From Vibrio palustris (GTDB taxonomy: Bacteria > Pseudomonadota > Gammaproteobacteria > Enterobacterales > Vibrionaceae), in contig NZ_AP024887.1 of NCBI RefSeq assembly GCF_024346995.1, positions 434,001 through 498,000 on the forward strand: DNA of 64,000 bases, written 5' to 3'. A program made the translations under genes and the position numbers. Of the stretch, positions 1-9,152 are shown in pieces (within the stretch, counting starts at the first letter, position 1; each line of letters starts with the position of its first letter). Under the pieces are notes generated by a model, which saw nothing but the letters and a program-made list of their open reading frames with translations, made no database searches and had not been told where the DNA came from.

Positions 1-1
1 C

Positions 2-1060
2 CCTGTATTGGCAGCCGCTTTAATCGGCGGTATCTGGCAAATCATTGTTATTTTTGGTGTGCACTGGGGGATTACTCCTGTGGTGTTTGCTAACTACGAA
101 AACTTTGGCTACGACACCTTTCAAGCCTTCCAAGCGATTGCGGTCGTCGCTCAAATGGCCGCAGCTCTTGCGGTGGCGTTTAAATCGCGTAACAAACTAA
201 TGAAAGCCACAGGCTTTTCCGCCGGATTAACGGCCGTTTTCGGTATTACAGAGCCAGCTTTGTACGGGGTGACATTAAGACTGAAAAAGCCCTTTGTGTG
301 TGGTTGTATTGGCGGCGCATTGGGCTCGGTTGTCGCGAGCTTATTTGGCACGTATTACTATGCCTACGCAGGGTTACCCGGTTTATTGACCGTAGTAAAT
401 GCAATTAGCCCAAGTAATCCGGCCTCTTTCATGGGGGAGTTAGCCGGTGTTGGCGTTGCGATTGTCGCCACATTTGCATTGGTTTTTATCGTTGGGTTTG
501 AAGATCCGATTGATGAAGAGTTAGAGGCAGGGAAGGTTTCCGATGATCTTAAAGCATCGGATACACCGGCTCCAATTGTGACGGCGTCTGAGACCAGACA
601 GCTTGCCACCCTAGTGAGCCCGCTAAAAGGACACATTGTGCCTTTATCAACGGTTAAAGATGAAAGCTTTGCACAAAAATTATTAGGGGATGGTGTGGCG
701 ATTATTCCATCAGAGGGTGTGGTTCGCGCCCCGTGTGATGCCGTAATTTCTTCAGTTATCGACACTAAGCACGCCGTAGGTATGACAATGGCCAATGGCG
801 CAGAAGTGTTAATTCATGTTGGGTTAGATACCGTGCAACTCAAAGGAGAGCATTTTGATTGCCTAGTGACGCTAGAGCAGTCAGTGAAAGTGGGAGATCC
901 TTTAATCCACTTTGATCTCGAAAAAATTACCGCCGCGGGTTATGACGTAACCACGCCATGTATTGTCATGAACAGTGATGAGTTTGAATTTAACCTGATT
1001 GACCCAAATCAGGAACATCAAGACATTGAAGTAGGACAGCCAGTCATTCAAATGGCTTAA
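2..1060 (+). CDS. PTS beta-glucoside transporter EIIBCA, C-terminal part (5' end outside window)
   Basis: This is the end of a phosphotransferase permease that imports and phosphorylates aryl- or beta-glucosides. The reading frame is open to the left edge, so the IIB domain and most of IIC are missing. What remains is the end of the membrane IIC domain, including the family motif FGITEPALYG, then a linker and a complete glucose-type IIA domain. The phosphorylated histidine sits in LIHVGLDTV (codon at 815-817). It lies 12 bp before a 6-phospho-beta-glucosidase, which matches BglF-BglB type operons: the permease delivers the 6-phosphosugar that the next enzyme splits. Any antiterminator would be upstream of the window. 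The exact sugar (salicin, arbutin, cellobiose) cannot be read from this part. Confidence 0.93.
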   Translation, partial: PVLAAALIGGIWQIIVIFGVHWGITPVVFANYENFGYDTFQAFQAIAVVAQMAAALAVAFKSRNKLMKATGFSAGLTAVFGITEPALYGVTLRLKKPFVCGCIGGALGSVVASLFGTYYYAYAGLPGLLTVVNAISPSNPASFMGELAGVGVAIVATFALVFIVGFEDPIDEELEAGKVSDDLKASDTPAPIVTASETRQLATLVSPLKGHIVPLSTVKDESFAQKLLGDGVAIIPSEGVVRAPCDAVISSVIDTKHAVGMTMANGAEVLIHVGLDTVQLKGEHFDCLVTLEQSVKVGDPLIHFDLEKITAAGYDVTTPCIVMNSDEFEFNLIDPNQEHQDIEVGQPVIQMA

Positions 1061-1066
1061 GGATAA

Positions 1067-2509
<1,443 letters not shown>

Positions 2510-2540
2510 TTAGACTTAATAACCCAGTAACTCGAAGAAT

Positions 2541-2574
2541 AAAAAGCCTGATGGAGTTTTCCCTCAGGCTTTTT
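2541..2574. terminator. bidirectional terminator between the bgl operon and the SDR gene
   Basis: AAAAAGCCTGA and TCAGGCTTTTT form an 11 bp stem around a 12-base loop, with A and T runs on both sides. It serves the plus-strand bgl operon and the convergent minus-strand SDR gene ending at 2595. Confidence 0.88.
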
Positions 2575-2594
2575 ATTGTCAGTTTGCCAGTGCT

Positions 2595-3347
2595 TTAAAT
2601 ATTCCCCACGCCACCATCAATTAATAGCTCGGCACCGAGCATATAAGCGGATTCATCAGAGGCCATAAAGACTGCCGCTTTGGCAATTTCGACAGGCTGG
2701 CCTAAACGTTTTAAAGGCACTAATTCACCGACTTGCTGAATGAGCGCGGCCTTTTCTGCTTCAGGTAATCCAAATTTATCGAACGCATCGGTGGATGTGG
2801 GGCCTGGGCTTAACGCATTGACGCGAATACCACGATCTTTTAGCTCACCAGAAAGCGTACGAGCAAGCGAGATCAGGGCCGATTTACTGGCGGCATAAAG
2901 ACTGCTTTGCGCTAACCCAATTTGCGCAGACACACTGCCACACAGAATGATCGACGCCGACTCGGATAGGAGTGGCAATAACGCTTGAATTAAGAAAAAA
3001 GGGCCTTTCAAATTGGTTGCGATGATGTGATCGAAATCTGTTTCGCTCCATGATTCCATTGGCTTGTGAGTGACATCTCCAGCATTAATGTACACCACAT
3101 CTAACTTGGGAATGAGGTCGGTGAGTTGCGCCGCCAGCTCGCGTTGTTGCTGATAATCAGCGGCGTTATTTTGTATGACGATGGCAGAGTCGTTAAGTGT
3201 ATTGCGTGCATGGTCTAGGCCTGCGGGATTTCGCCCAGTGACGATGACGTGAGCGCCTTCCTGTTGGAACTGTTTGGCCGTTTCCAAACCAATACCTGCG
3301 GTTCCACCGGTAATTAAGGCGTATTTATTCAATAATCGTTGGCTCAT
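2595..3347 (-). CDS. SDR family NAD(P)-dependent oxidoreductase
   Basis: This is a classical short-chain dehydrogenase/reductase of 250 residues. The nucleotide-binding motif TGGTAGIG is at residues 13-20. INAG replaces the usual NNAG, and the catalytic Ser and Tyr-x3-Lys appear in CGSVSAQ and YAASK. The C-terminal half has the usual SPGPTSTD and LIDGGV motifs. The substrate cannot be told from sequence. It is divergent from an HxlR-type regulator with 77 bp between the genes, a common arrangement in which the regulator senses a reactive electrophile or quinone and controls the oxidoreductase. The role in detoxification is inferred from that context only. Confidence 0.93.
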   Translation of the reverse strand: MSQRLLNKYALITGGTAGIGLETAKQFQQEGAHVIVTGRNPAGLDHARNTLNDSAIVIQNNAADYQQQRELAAQLTDLIPKLDVVYINAGDVTHKPMESWSETDFDHIIATNLKGPFFLIQALLPLLSESASIILCGSVSAQIGLAQSSLYAASKSALISLARTLSGELKDRGIRVNALSPGPTSTDAFDKFGLPEAEKAALIQQVGELVPLKRLGQPVEIAKAAVFMASDESAYMLGAELLIDGGVGNI

Positions 3348-3398
3348 GATTTCTCCTACTTGTTATTTGCTCGACTAATAGCCATTATTGACTCATTC

Positions 3399-3433
3399 AG
3401 TATCAATAAGAAAGTAGGTACCAAATGGATACT
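3399..3433. promoter_or_regulatory. possible HxlR-type operator in the divergent SDR/HxlR promoter region
   Basis: AGTATC (3399-3404) and GATACT (3428-3433) are perfect inverted arms, with the palindrome GGTACC at 3417-3422 between them. The right arm overlaps the first codons of the regulator gene, as expected for an autorepressed gene. This is by inspection only; no binding is shown. Confidence 0.4.
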
Positions 3434-3802
3434 AAGGAAAAAACAACAAATAATCGTCCATCTTCTGCCATTTCTTGTCCCATGGTCGATTTTGTCAATA
3501 TTGTATCTGGGAAGTGGGCGATTCCGATTTTGTATCGTTTGATTGTGACGGATGAGACGATCCGTTTTGGCGCTTTGCAGCGTGCGATTGGGTCAATTAC
3601 CCAAAAAGAGCTCACCAAGCAATTACGCTCGTTTGAAACACAAGGGTTAGTCAGTCGTACGGTATATCCTGAAATGCCGCCACGTGTGGAGTATCAAATT
3701 ACCTCATTGGGCAAAACGCTAAAGCCAACATTGGACTCTCTTGCTCAATGGATGACGGTTCATAAACAAGAATTAATCGAGCATACATCTCAAGGTGAAT
3801 AA
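3425..3802 (+). CDS. HxlR family winged-helix transcriptional regulator
   Basis: This 125-residue MarR-like regulator has the HxlR signature: CPMVDFVNIVSGKWAIPILYRL, where one N-terminal cysteine precedes the SGKW helix, followed by the wing PRVEYQITSLGKTL. Several members sense quinones, aldehydes or hypochlorite through this conserved cysteine. The ATG at 3425 lies just downstream of an inverted repeat and is the first start that keeps the whole HxlR domain. The gene is divergent from the SDR gene, which is the likely target. The sensed compound is unknown. Confidence 0.92.
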   Translation: MDTKEKTTNNRPSSAISCPMVDFVNIVSGKWAIPILYRLIVTDETIRFGALQRAIGSITQKELTKQLRSFETQGLVSRTVYPEMPPRVEYQITSLGKTLKPTLDSLAQWMTVHKQELIEHTSQGE

Positions 3803-3911
3803 AATCCGCATGACCTAGTTATTTCTATCAAGTCAGCGAACGTATATACTTTGTGATTATGGCTTCTTTATCTAAACGTCAAATGGCAATAGATAGTCTC
3901 AGGAATTCAAT

Positions 3912-4397
3912 ATGTTAATGAAAAAGTTGGACGCGCCCAATGATATGCAAATAGGGACGAGGTTTGCGACCAAAAAACATGGCTACGCGGTTGTAGTTGA
4001 ATATTATAATACCTACACCGTCATTATTGCGTTTGAAAATACAGGCAATATACGCTCCACGACCGCCGCAAAATTACGTTGTGGTCAGGTTTTAGATCGT
4101 TCTGTGCCATCACAATCAACGCTGGTTGGGAAAATATTCATATCAGAAAAGTACGGCCCTCTCACAGTGGTACAGGTAGACTCTGACAATATCGTTGTCT
4201 TACATAATAGCGCTGGCGAGGAAATTCGTATGATTCGAGCCTCCGTCGAAAAACTGCGTGAAACGAGCACGCCGGATACGGATCCCCAAGAGGCCCTGCA
4301 AGCCCCGACATCATTAAGTGCATTGACGAAGCGCAGTAAAAAAACGAAAGATGTAAACAGTCTACTTAAAAAAATGCTGGCTGATTACGGAAAATAA
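3912..4397 (+). CDS. Hypothetical protein with two copies of a small beta-rich repeat and a basic tail
   Basis: This is a 161-residue protein of unknown function, well placed behind AGGA and seven bases. Residues about 14-62 and 72-117 are two diverged copies of one module: G-x-x-F-x-(T/S)-(K/E)-x-(H/Y)-G, a hydrophobic run, then a strand pair with N-x-x-V-(I/V). The first copy continues into ENTGNIRSTTAAKLRCGQVLD. Modules of this shape are seen in many phage and homing-endonuclease-associated proteins, where they are thought to bind DNA; that likeness is from memory of the family. The last 35 residues are Lys-rich (TKRSKKTKD, LLKKML). No nuclease motif is present. It stands alone between the HxlR gene and the PTS operon and could be phage-derived. 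Confidence 0.72.
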   Translation: MLMKKLDAPNDMQIGTRFATKKHGYAVVVEYYNTYTVIIAFENTGNIRSTTAAKLRCGQVLDRSVPSQSTLVGKIFISEKYGPLTVVQVDSDNIVVLHNSAGEEIRMIRASVEKLRETSTPDTDPQEALQAPTSLSALTKRSKKTKDVNSLLKKMLADYGK

Positions 4398-4516
4398 TCT
4401 TGTTTCTCACGGTATATCTCACGAATATTATTCGTTACTCAACGACTAGATCCTCATCACATATTTAACTCTTCTGTTATTTCTCTTTTTTTTGTATGGT
4501 TTTTTTAGTCTATTTG

Positions 4517-4532
4517 CATGATATAGGTCACA
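4517..4532. promoter_or_regulatory. possible CRP-cAMP site upstream of the Ula-type PTS operon
   Basis: CATGA-6 bases-TCACA resembles the CRP consensus TGTGA-6-TCACA, with a perfect right half and 3 of 5 matches on the left. It lies 117 bp before the first gene of a sugar PTS operon, a usual place for catabolite control. Confidence 0.4.
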
Positions 4533-4649
4533 AGAGCAATTTGACCTTGAGACAGAGATCTCGTTAAAAAGGTATGCGTTTAGGTATTGTTTTTTCGTCC
4601 AGTAACACAATAAAAATATACCTAAATAACCCTACAGAGAAATAATATT

Positions 4650-4919
4650 ATGAAAAAAATACTAGTAGTATGCGGTAACGGTCTTGGCACGTCACTCATG
4701 ATGGAAATGGCGGTTAAAGAAGTAATTAATAAAATAGGCTTAGAAGCTGAAGTTGATCATGAAGATCTATCTTCTGCTTCTTCAAGTAAAGCGGATATTT
4801 GGGTAGCAGCAAAGGATGTTGCGAATCAATTATCTGAACAAGGCAAAGATAACATTGTTAGCCTAAATAATATCTTTGATAAAGATGCCATTGAAGAACA
4901 ATTAAAAAACTTCATATAA
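4650..4919 (+). CDS. ulaB: PTS sugar transporter subunit IIB, SgaB/UlaB type
   Basis: This 89-residue cytoplasmic phosphocarrier takes phosphate from IIA and passes it to the sugar during transport. The phosphocysteine is Cys8 in the N-terminal loop VVCGNGLGTSLMMEM, typical for the lactose/ascorbate IIB fold. The size fits the family. It is first in a tight three-gene operon (IIB, IIC, IIA). L-ascorbate is the best-known substrate of this family, but members with other pentose or galactitol-like substrates exist and no ula catabolic genes lie beside it. The symbol is by family only. Confidence 0.88.
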   Translation: MKKILVVCGNGLGTSLMMEMAVKEVINKIGLEAEVDHEDLSSASSSKADIWVAAKDVANQLSEQGKDNIVSLNNIFDKDAIEEQLKNFI

Positions 4920-4931
4920 GGATATAACGTT

Positions 4932-6188
4932 ATGGCACAGTTCTTTGAATTTATGCTGGGCTTATTAAAAGAGCCAGCAATTATGGTTGGTATTATTGCA
5001 TTTATTGGTCTTATTGCTCAAAAAGCTGATGTTTCTACAGTTTTAAAAGGCACGATTAAAACCGTAATGGGGTTTCTCATATTAGGGTTTGGTGCTGGCG
5101 CTTTGATCGGTGCATTAAATAATTTTTCAACCGTATTTATTGAAGCATTCGGAGTCCATGGAGTTATTCCGAATAACGAAGCGATTGTCGCATTAGCTCA
5201 AGAAGCGTTTGGTTATGAAATGGCTCTTATTATGTTTTTTGCTTTCATAGTCAATATTTTATTAGCACGCTTTACTCCACTAAAATATATCTTCTTAACG
5301 GGTCACCACACCATGTTTATGTCGATGCTGGTGGCGGTTATCCTTTCTACCGCAAAGATTGAAGGCACATTAATGGTGGCTATTGGTTCCATAACGGTAG
5401 GCTCGTTGATGGTTATCATGCCAGCCCTCGCGCAAAAATACACTGAAAAGGTGATGGGAACGGATCAACTAGCGATGGGTCACTTCTCGACTTTTTCCTA
5501 TCTTATTGCTGGTTTTGTGGGATCGAAGTTTGGTGATACTTCTAAATCGACAGAAGATCTCAACGTACCGAAAAGCCTGATGTTTCTACGTGATACCCCG
5601 GTTGCAGTTGCGGTTACGATGGCATTATTTTTCATGGTGGCGTCTATTTTTGCTGGTGGTGAGTTCGTTGAAACCGTTTCAGATGGTCAAAACTGGGTTG
5701 TTTTTACATTCATGCAATCACTTGTCTTTGCGGGCGGTGTGTATATTGTACTGCAAGGTGTAAAGATGTTGATCGCAGAAATAGTCCCCGCTTTTAAAGG
5801 CATCTCAGATAAACTTGTTCCTGGTGCCAAGCCAGCTTTAGATTGTCCAATGGTTTTTCCGGTGGCTCCTAACGCCGTATTGATTGGCTTTTTATCGTCA
5901 TTTGCTGCCGGCCTTATAGCCATGGCAGTACAAGGTGCGATGGATTGGACCATCATTGTCGCAGGTGTTGTGCCGCATTTCTTTGTTGGTGGTGCATCCG
6001 GTGTGTATGGTAATGCGATGGGCGGCCGACGTGGCGCGGTACTTGGCGCGTTTACTCAAGGTTTGTGTATTTCATTTTTACCCATGATGTTGCTGCCGGT
6101 ATTAGGTGGTTTAGGCCTTAAAGCGACGACATTTGCCGACTTTGACTTTGGTGTTGTTGGTCTTATTCTAGGGTGGATCGTTTCATGA
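4932..6188 (+). CDS. ulaA: PTS ascorbate-type transporter subunit IIC (membrane permease)
   Basis: This 418-residue inner-membrane permease belongs to the SgaT/UlaA family, with about ten hydrophobic segments. It starts with FMLGLLKEPAIMVGIIAFIGL and carries GHHTMFMSML in the middle, a conserved family region. It is somewhat shorter than E. coli UlaA. It begins 12 bp after the IIB gene and overlaps the IIA gene by ATGA. It carries the sugar across the membrane while IIB phosphorylates it. The substrate is likely L-ascorbate or a related compound, inferred from family alone. Confidence 0.9.
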   Translation: MAQFFEFMLGLLKEPAIMVGIIAFIGLIAQKADVSTVLKGTIKTVMGFLILGFGAGALIGALNNFSTVFIEAFGVHGVIPNNEAIVALAQEAFGYEMALIMFFAFIVNILLARFTPLKYIFLTGHHTMFMSMLVAVILSTAKIEGTLMVAIGSITVGSLMVIMPALAQKYTEKVMGTDQLAMGHFSTFSYLIAGFVGSKFGDTSKSTEDLNVPKSLMFLRDTPVAVAVTMALFFMVASIFAGGEFVETVSDGQNWVVFTFMQSLVFAGGVYIVLQGVKMLIAEIVPAFKGISDKLVPGAKPALDCPMVFPVAPNAVLIGFLSSFAAGLIAMAVQGAMDWTIIVAGVVPHFFVGGASGVYGNAMGGRRGAVLGAFTQGLCISFLPMMLLPVLGGLGLKATTFADFDFGVVGLILGWIVS

Positions 6189-6634
6189 GTTTGTGTGATT
6201 TAATCAACGAGAGCAATATCGTTATTTCAACCGCTGAAAACCTTAGTGTTGATGCCGCATTGGACATAACGTGTTCTACATTAATTGAGCAAGGAAAAGT
6301 AGAAACACGTTATTTAGAAGCCATTAAAGCGAAACATAAAGAAATTGGTGCTTTCTATGTATTAGCACCTCGAATCGCCATGCCACACGCACGCCCTGAA
6401 GAAGGGGTGAATGAGGCTAGCTTACAAGTTACGGTATTTAAGCATGGTGTTGATTTGGAATCTGAAGATAATGGGGATGTGTTTTTTTCCGTCACTTTAG
6501 CGGCAAAGGATGCCGATAACCATATTCAAACGATTGTTGCCTTATCTGAGTTATTCCAAAATGAACAAGATATTGAGGCCATTATAGCCTCAGAGAGCAA
6601 AAGAGAAATCCAAGCAATTTTAAATAAATACTAA
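6185..6634 (+). CDS. ulaC: PTS sugar transporter subunit IIA, mannitol/ascorbate type
   Basis: This IIA component accepts phosphate from HPr. The phosphohistidine is His68 in MPHARPEEGV, the classic signature of fructose/mannitol-type IIA domains. The start is placed at ATG 6185, which overlaps the IIC stop as ATGA; an upstream GTG at 6173 in frame is less likely. The protein has 149 residues, normal for UlaC. The operon ends here with no phosphatase, decarboxylase or epimerase, so breakdown of the imported sugar phosphate must be encoded elsewhere. Confidence 0.9.
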   Translation: MSLCDLINESNIVISTAENLSVDAALDITCSTLIEQGKVETRYLEAIKAKHKEIGAFYVLAPRIAMPHARPEEGVNEASLQVTVFKHGVDLESEDNGDVFFSVTLAAKDADNHIQTIVALSELFQNEQDIEAIIASESKREIQAILNKY

Positions 6635-6649
6635 CTAAGCATGAGTTAA

Positions 6650-6679
6650 GAGGAGGCTATCATGATTTGGAGCCTCCTC
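6650..6679 (+). terminator. hairpin after the Ula-type PTS operon
   Basis: GAGGAGGCT and AGCCTCCTC pair over 9 bp with a 12-base loop. The following bases are T-poor, so termination may be weak or Rho-assisted. Confidence 0.5.
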
Positions 6680-7066
6680 ATCTCATAATAACATCCATTG
6701 AATCAGAACGATTTCATTGGGAAACTCTACAACCGTTGTCAACTTTCGTTAACCACGCCATGTACATGTCACGACCTCTTCTTTGCCATCTTGATTCTCT
6801 ATATAGTTGAGTGACTTTTTACCATAAAGAGCGTCTACTTATCTCAGATCTTACCAACACTGCATTGCGATTACCTTTAGAAAAATACAGAGCTATTTTC
6901 ACATCTACCTATTTTCGTTGATTTGGAATTGAATGTTTGCATTGTTGCATATGGCTTCTAAAGTTACCGATATCAGGTAGACAATCTATTTCTACTGACT
7001 TTTCTATCATGAAAGGTGTTTTTTCCTTACCACATGATTATATTTTTTTGAGTACATGAGGTGCCT
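6680..7066. other. AT-rich intergenic stretch without a gene
   Basis: No reading frame with a credible start and ribosome binding site is seen on either strand. The sequence is AT-rich, with short poly-T tracts and no clear repeat. It marks the change from the PTS operon to the accessory genes that follow. Confidence 0.6.
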
Positions 7067-7813
7067 ATGTTTCGCTCCCGGGGTCGTGCGTCTAAAATTT
7101 TTCGCTTTGCTATTTTATCTTCTTTCGCTTTAATTACTTCGAGCTGTGCGAGTAGTAATGGCCCTTTGACTGTTGCAAATGGCGATAAAATGGCACCAAC
7201 AATTGATTATGAATTTGTTGGTATTCCTTTCTTGTATCATGGTTTTGGCTCGAGTGTACCAATTACCCGAGACCTCAGTTTAACGGCCGCTCACGTTGCC
7301 AGAGTAAATTGGGATGATGTGATTGCTTATCATCCACGTTGTGATATTGCGATCATCCGAGCTGATAACCGTTTAGCGAGAAAGCTGCCGGATTTAGGAT
7401 TGATTCATACCAATGAAGATATGACGACCTACGGGCGAGATGGCACAGGTAATTTATTAAAGGGCGAAGGTAAATACCGTTTAGATATTAACTTTTCTAA
7501 CCATAGCTTCTTTGATCATTGCCAAGCAAGTGTTACGGATGCGCCAATTCGAGAAGGAATGAGTGGTGGTGGGGCATTTAATAGCCATGGTGAGTTAGTC
7601 GGAATTATTTCTGCGATGGCAAGTTCTAATACTCGTTTAGCGAATGGAGAAAAACTGCCTTTTGAACGGTTAAGTTTATTTGTTTCATTAAATCAAGTGC
7701 GCGATTGGTTAGATCTAGAAATTGCTAAACACTATATTTTAGAAGGAAAAGAAGGGGCCCCACTTAAATGGAGAATACCGATGACCAACCGATTGGCTAG
7801 TGCTAATAAATAA
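7067..7813 (+). CDS. Trypsin-like serine protease, lipoprotein
   Basis: This is a 248-residue secreted protease. A signal peptide with basic start and hydrophobic core leads to ITSSC, giving lipid-modified Cys27. The chymotrypsin-fold triad is visible as LTAAH (His76), CDIAII (Asp93) and GMSGGGAF (Ser166), followed by HGELVGIISA, the usual strand after the serine. Cys92 and Cys152 could form a disulfide. Start ATG 7067 is chosen over GTG 7061 because GAGG lies at the right distance. Family members act on the cell surface or periplasm and are close to V8/HtrA-like proteases, but no PDZ domain is present. Its target is unknown. It lies directly upstream of the PETase-like gene but has its own terminator. 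Confidence 0.82.
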   Translation: MFRSRGRASKIFRFAILSSFALITSSCASSNGPLTVANGDKMAPTIDYEFVGIPFLYHGFGSSVPITRDLSLTAAHVARVNWDDVIAYHPRCDIAIIRADNRLARKLPDLGLIHTNEDMTTYGRDGTGNLLKGEGKYRLDINFSNHSFFDHCQASVTDAPIREGMSGGGAFNSHGELVGIISAMASSNTRLANGEKLPFERLSLFVSLNQVRDWLDLEIAKHYILEGKEGAPLKWRIPMTNRLASANK

Positions 7814-7833
7814 TTGAAATAAATAAATTATGT

Positions 7834-7862
7834 AACCGCTCAAAATATTGAGCGGTTTTTTT
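7834..7862 (+). terminator. terminator after the trypsin-like lipoprotein gene
   Basis: AACCGCTCAA and TTGAGCGGTT form a 10 bp stem with loop AATA, followed by a T run to 7862. Confidence 0.88.
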
Positions 7863-8117
7863 GTAATATAAAAATCAAGCATTTGTTATATAAAAACAGT
7901 GATAGACTTCGTTAATATATAAGCATTTTCTTATGGATTAATAATCTTGTTATTTTTAGTTAGGTTATTGATTAAAAATAACTAATAGATACTTATCGTT
8001 TCAATCTAATCATTTAAATTATGGACTAATGTCATATTATTTTATAAATAATATATAGCGCTCTATTTCTTGGCTATTATTGTGTTGATTAACAACCTAC
8101 AGGTAAGTGGAGTCGCT
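7863..8117. other. very AT-rich leader/promoter region of the PETase-like gene
   Basis: The 255 bp hold no gene. They are strongly AT-rich with TA-rich tracts that could host several promoters. An in-frame alternative start at 8070 would add 16 residues before the signal peptide, but it has no ribosome binding site. Confidence 0.5.
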
Positions 8118-9017
8118 ATGAAATTTTTAATAAAAGTTAACTTTATATTAAGCATATTCGCAGTATTTATATCCCCTCAAATCTTTGCAGCGACGGTCGC
8201 CTGTTCGGATTGTTCTAATGGGTTTCAACGGGGCACGCTTCCTCGGGTTGATCAATTAGAGTCAAGCCGTGGACCTTACTCAGTGAAGACAAGCAATGTG
8301 TCTGTTTTCGCAAGAGGATTTGGTGGCGGTACTATTCACTATTCGACTGATTCTGGTGGTCAACAGGGGATTATTGCGGTTATTCCTGGTTATGTTTCTT
8401 ATGAGAGTAGCATTAAGTGGTGGGGGCCTCGCTTGGCTTCGTGGGGATTTACTGTCATCACAATAAATACCAATACTATCTATGATCAGCCCAATAGTCG
8501 CGCTAATCAATTAAGTGCCGCCATTGACTATGTGATTGATAAAGGCAATGACCGTTCTTCTCCCATTTATGGCCTAGTCGATCCTGAACGCGTGGGTGTG
8601 ATTGGTTGGTCGATGGGCGGCGGTGGTACCCTTAAGCTTGCCACCGACAGAGACATCGATGCAATAATACCACAAGCTCCTTGGTATTCTGGACTTAATA
8701 GCTTTTCTAGAATCACAACTCCGACTATGGTTATTGCGTGTCAAGCCGATGCTGTGGCACCTGTAGCGCTGCATGCTTCGATATTTTATAACCAAATTCC
8801 TAGATCCACGCCTAAGGCATTTTTTGAGATTGCGGCAGGTAGCCACTTTTGTGGTAACTCAGGATATCCGAACGAAGATATCTTAGGCCGCAATGGTGTT
8901 GCGTGGATGAAACGATTTATTGATAACGATACTCGCTATAACCAATTTTTATGCGGGCAAAATTTTGATCGTAGCCTGAGAGTCAGTGATTATAAAGATA
9001 CGTGTAATACCTATTAA
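8118..9017 (+). CDS. Secreted PETase-like polyester hydrolase (cutinase / dienelactone hydrolase superfamily)
   Basis: This 299-residue alpha/beta-hydrolase starts with a signal peptide cleaved near IFA-ATVACS, so it is exported. Many stretches match Ideonella PETase almost word for word: SIKWWGPRLAS, GWSMGGGG, PQAPW and GVAWMKRF-DNDTRY. The triad is Ser165, Asp211 and His243; Tyr92 and Met166 form the oxyanion hole, and Trp164 and Trp189 line the cleft. Two cysteine pairs match the two PETase disulfides: Cys208-Cys245 and Cys279-Cys296. The extended loop after the catalytic histidine has PETase length. At the positions where Ideonella PETase has Ser214, Ile218 and Ser238, this enzyme has His219, Phe223 and Phe244, the state of ordinary cutinases and slower PET hydrolases. 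An extra CSDC at 29-32 is present. Start ATG 8118 is set by AGTGGAG and the signal peptide. The natural substrate is probably a natural polyester or lipid ester; PET activity is a prediction. Confidence 0.9.
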   Translation: MKFLIKVNFILSIFAVFISPQIFAATVACSDCSNGFQRGTLPRVDQLESSRGPYSVKTSNVSVFARGFGGGTIHYSTDSGGQQGIIAVIPGYVSYESSIKWWGPRLASWGFTVITINTNTIYDQPNSRANQLSAAIDYVIDKGNDRSSPIYGLVDPERVGVIGWSMGGGGTLKLATDRDIDAIIPQAPWYSGLNSFSRITTPTMVIACQADAVAPVALHASIFYNQIPRSTPKAFFEIAAGSHFCGNSGYPNEDILGRNGVAWMKRFIDNDTRYNQFLCGQNFDRSLRVSDYKDTCNTY

Positions 9018-9053
9018 TGACCTGATAGTGCGCATCACGAATACATCATCAAT

Positions 9054-9076
9054 CCCCAGAGTGAGTCACTCTGGGG
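9054..9076 (+). terminator. perfect inverted repeat after the PETase-like gene
   Basis: CCCCAGAGTGA and TCACTCTGGGG are perfectly inverted around one G, leaving roughly a 9-10 bp stem. The tail (ATTTGCT) is poor in T, so it may be a weak terminator or a protein-binding palindrome. Confidence 0.55.
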
Positions 9077-9152
9077 ATTTGCTATCTGCCTACCGGTAGA
9101 CGAGAGAAGATGGAATCATCCAGTTAGCTCGCTTTACTAGTTCATCGATGGT

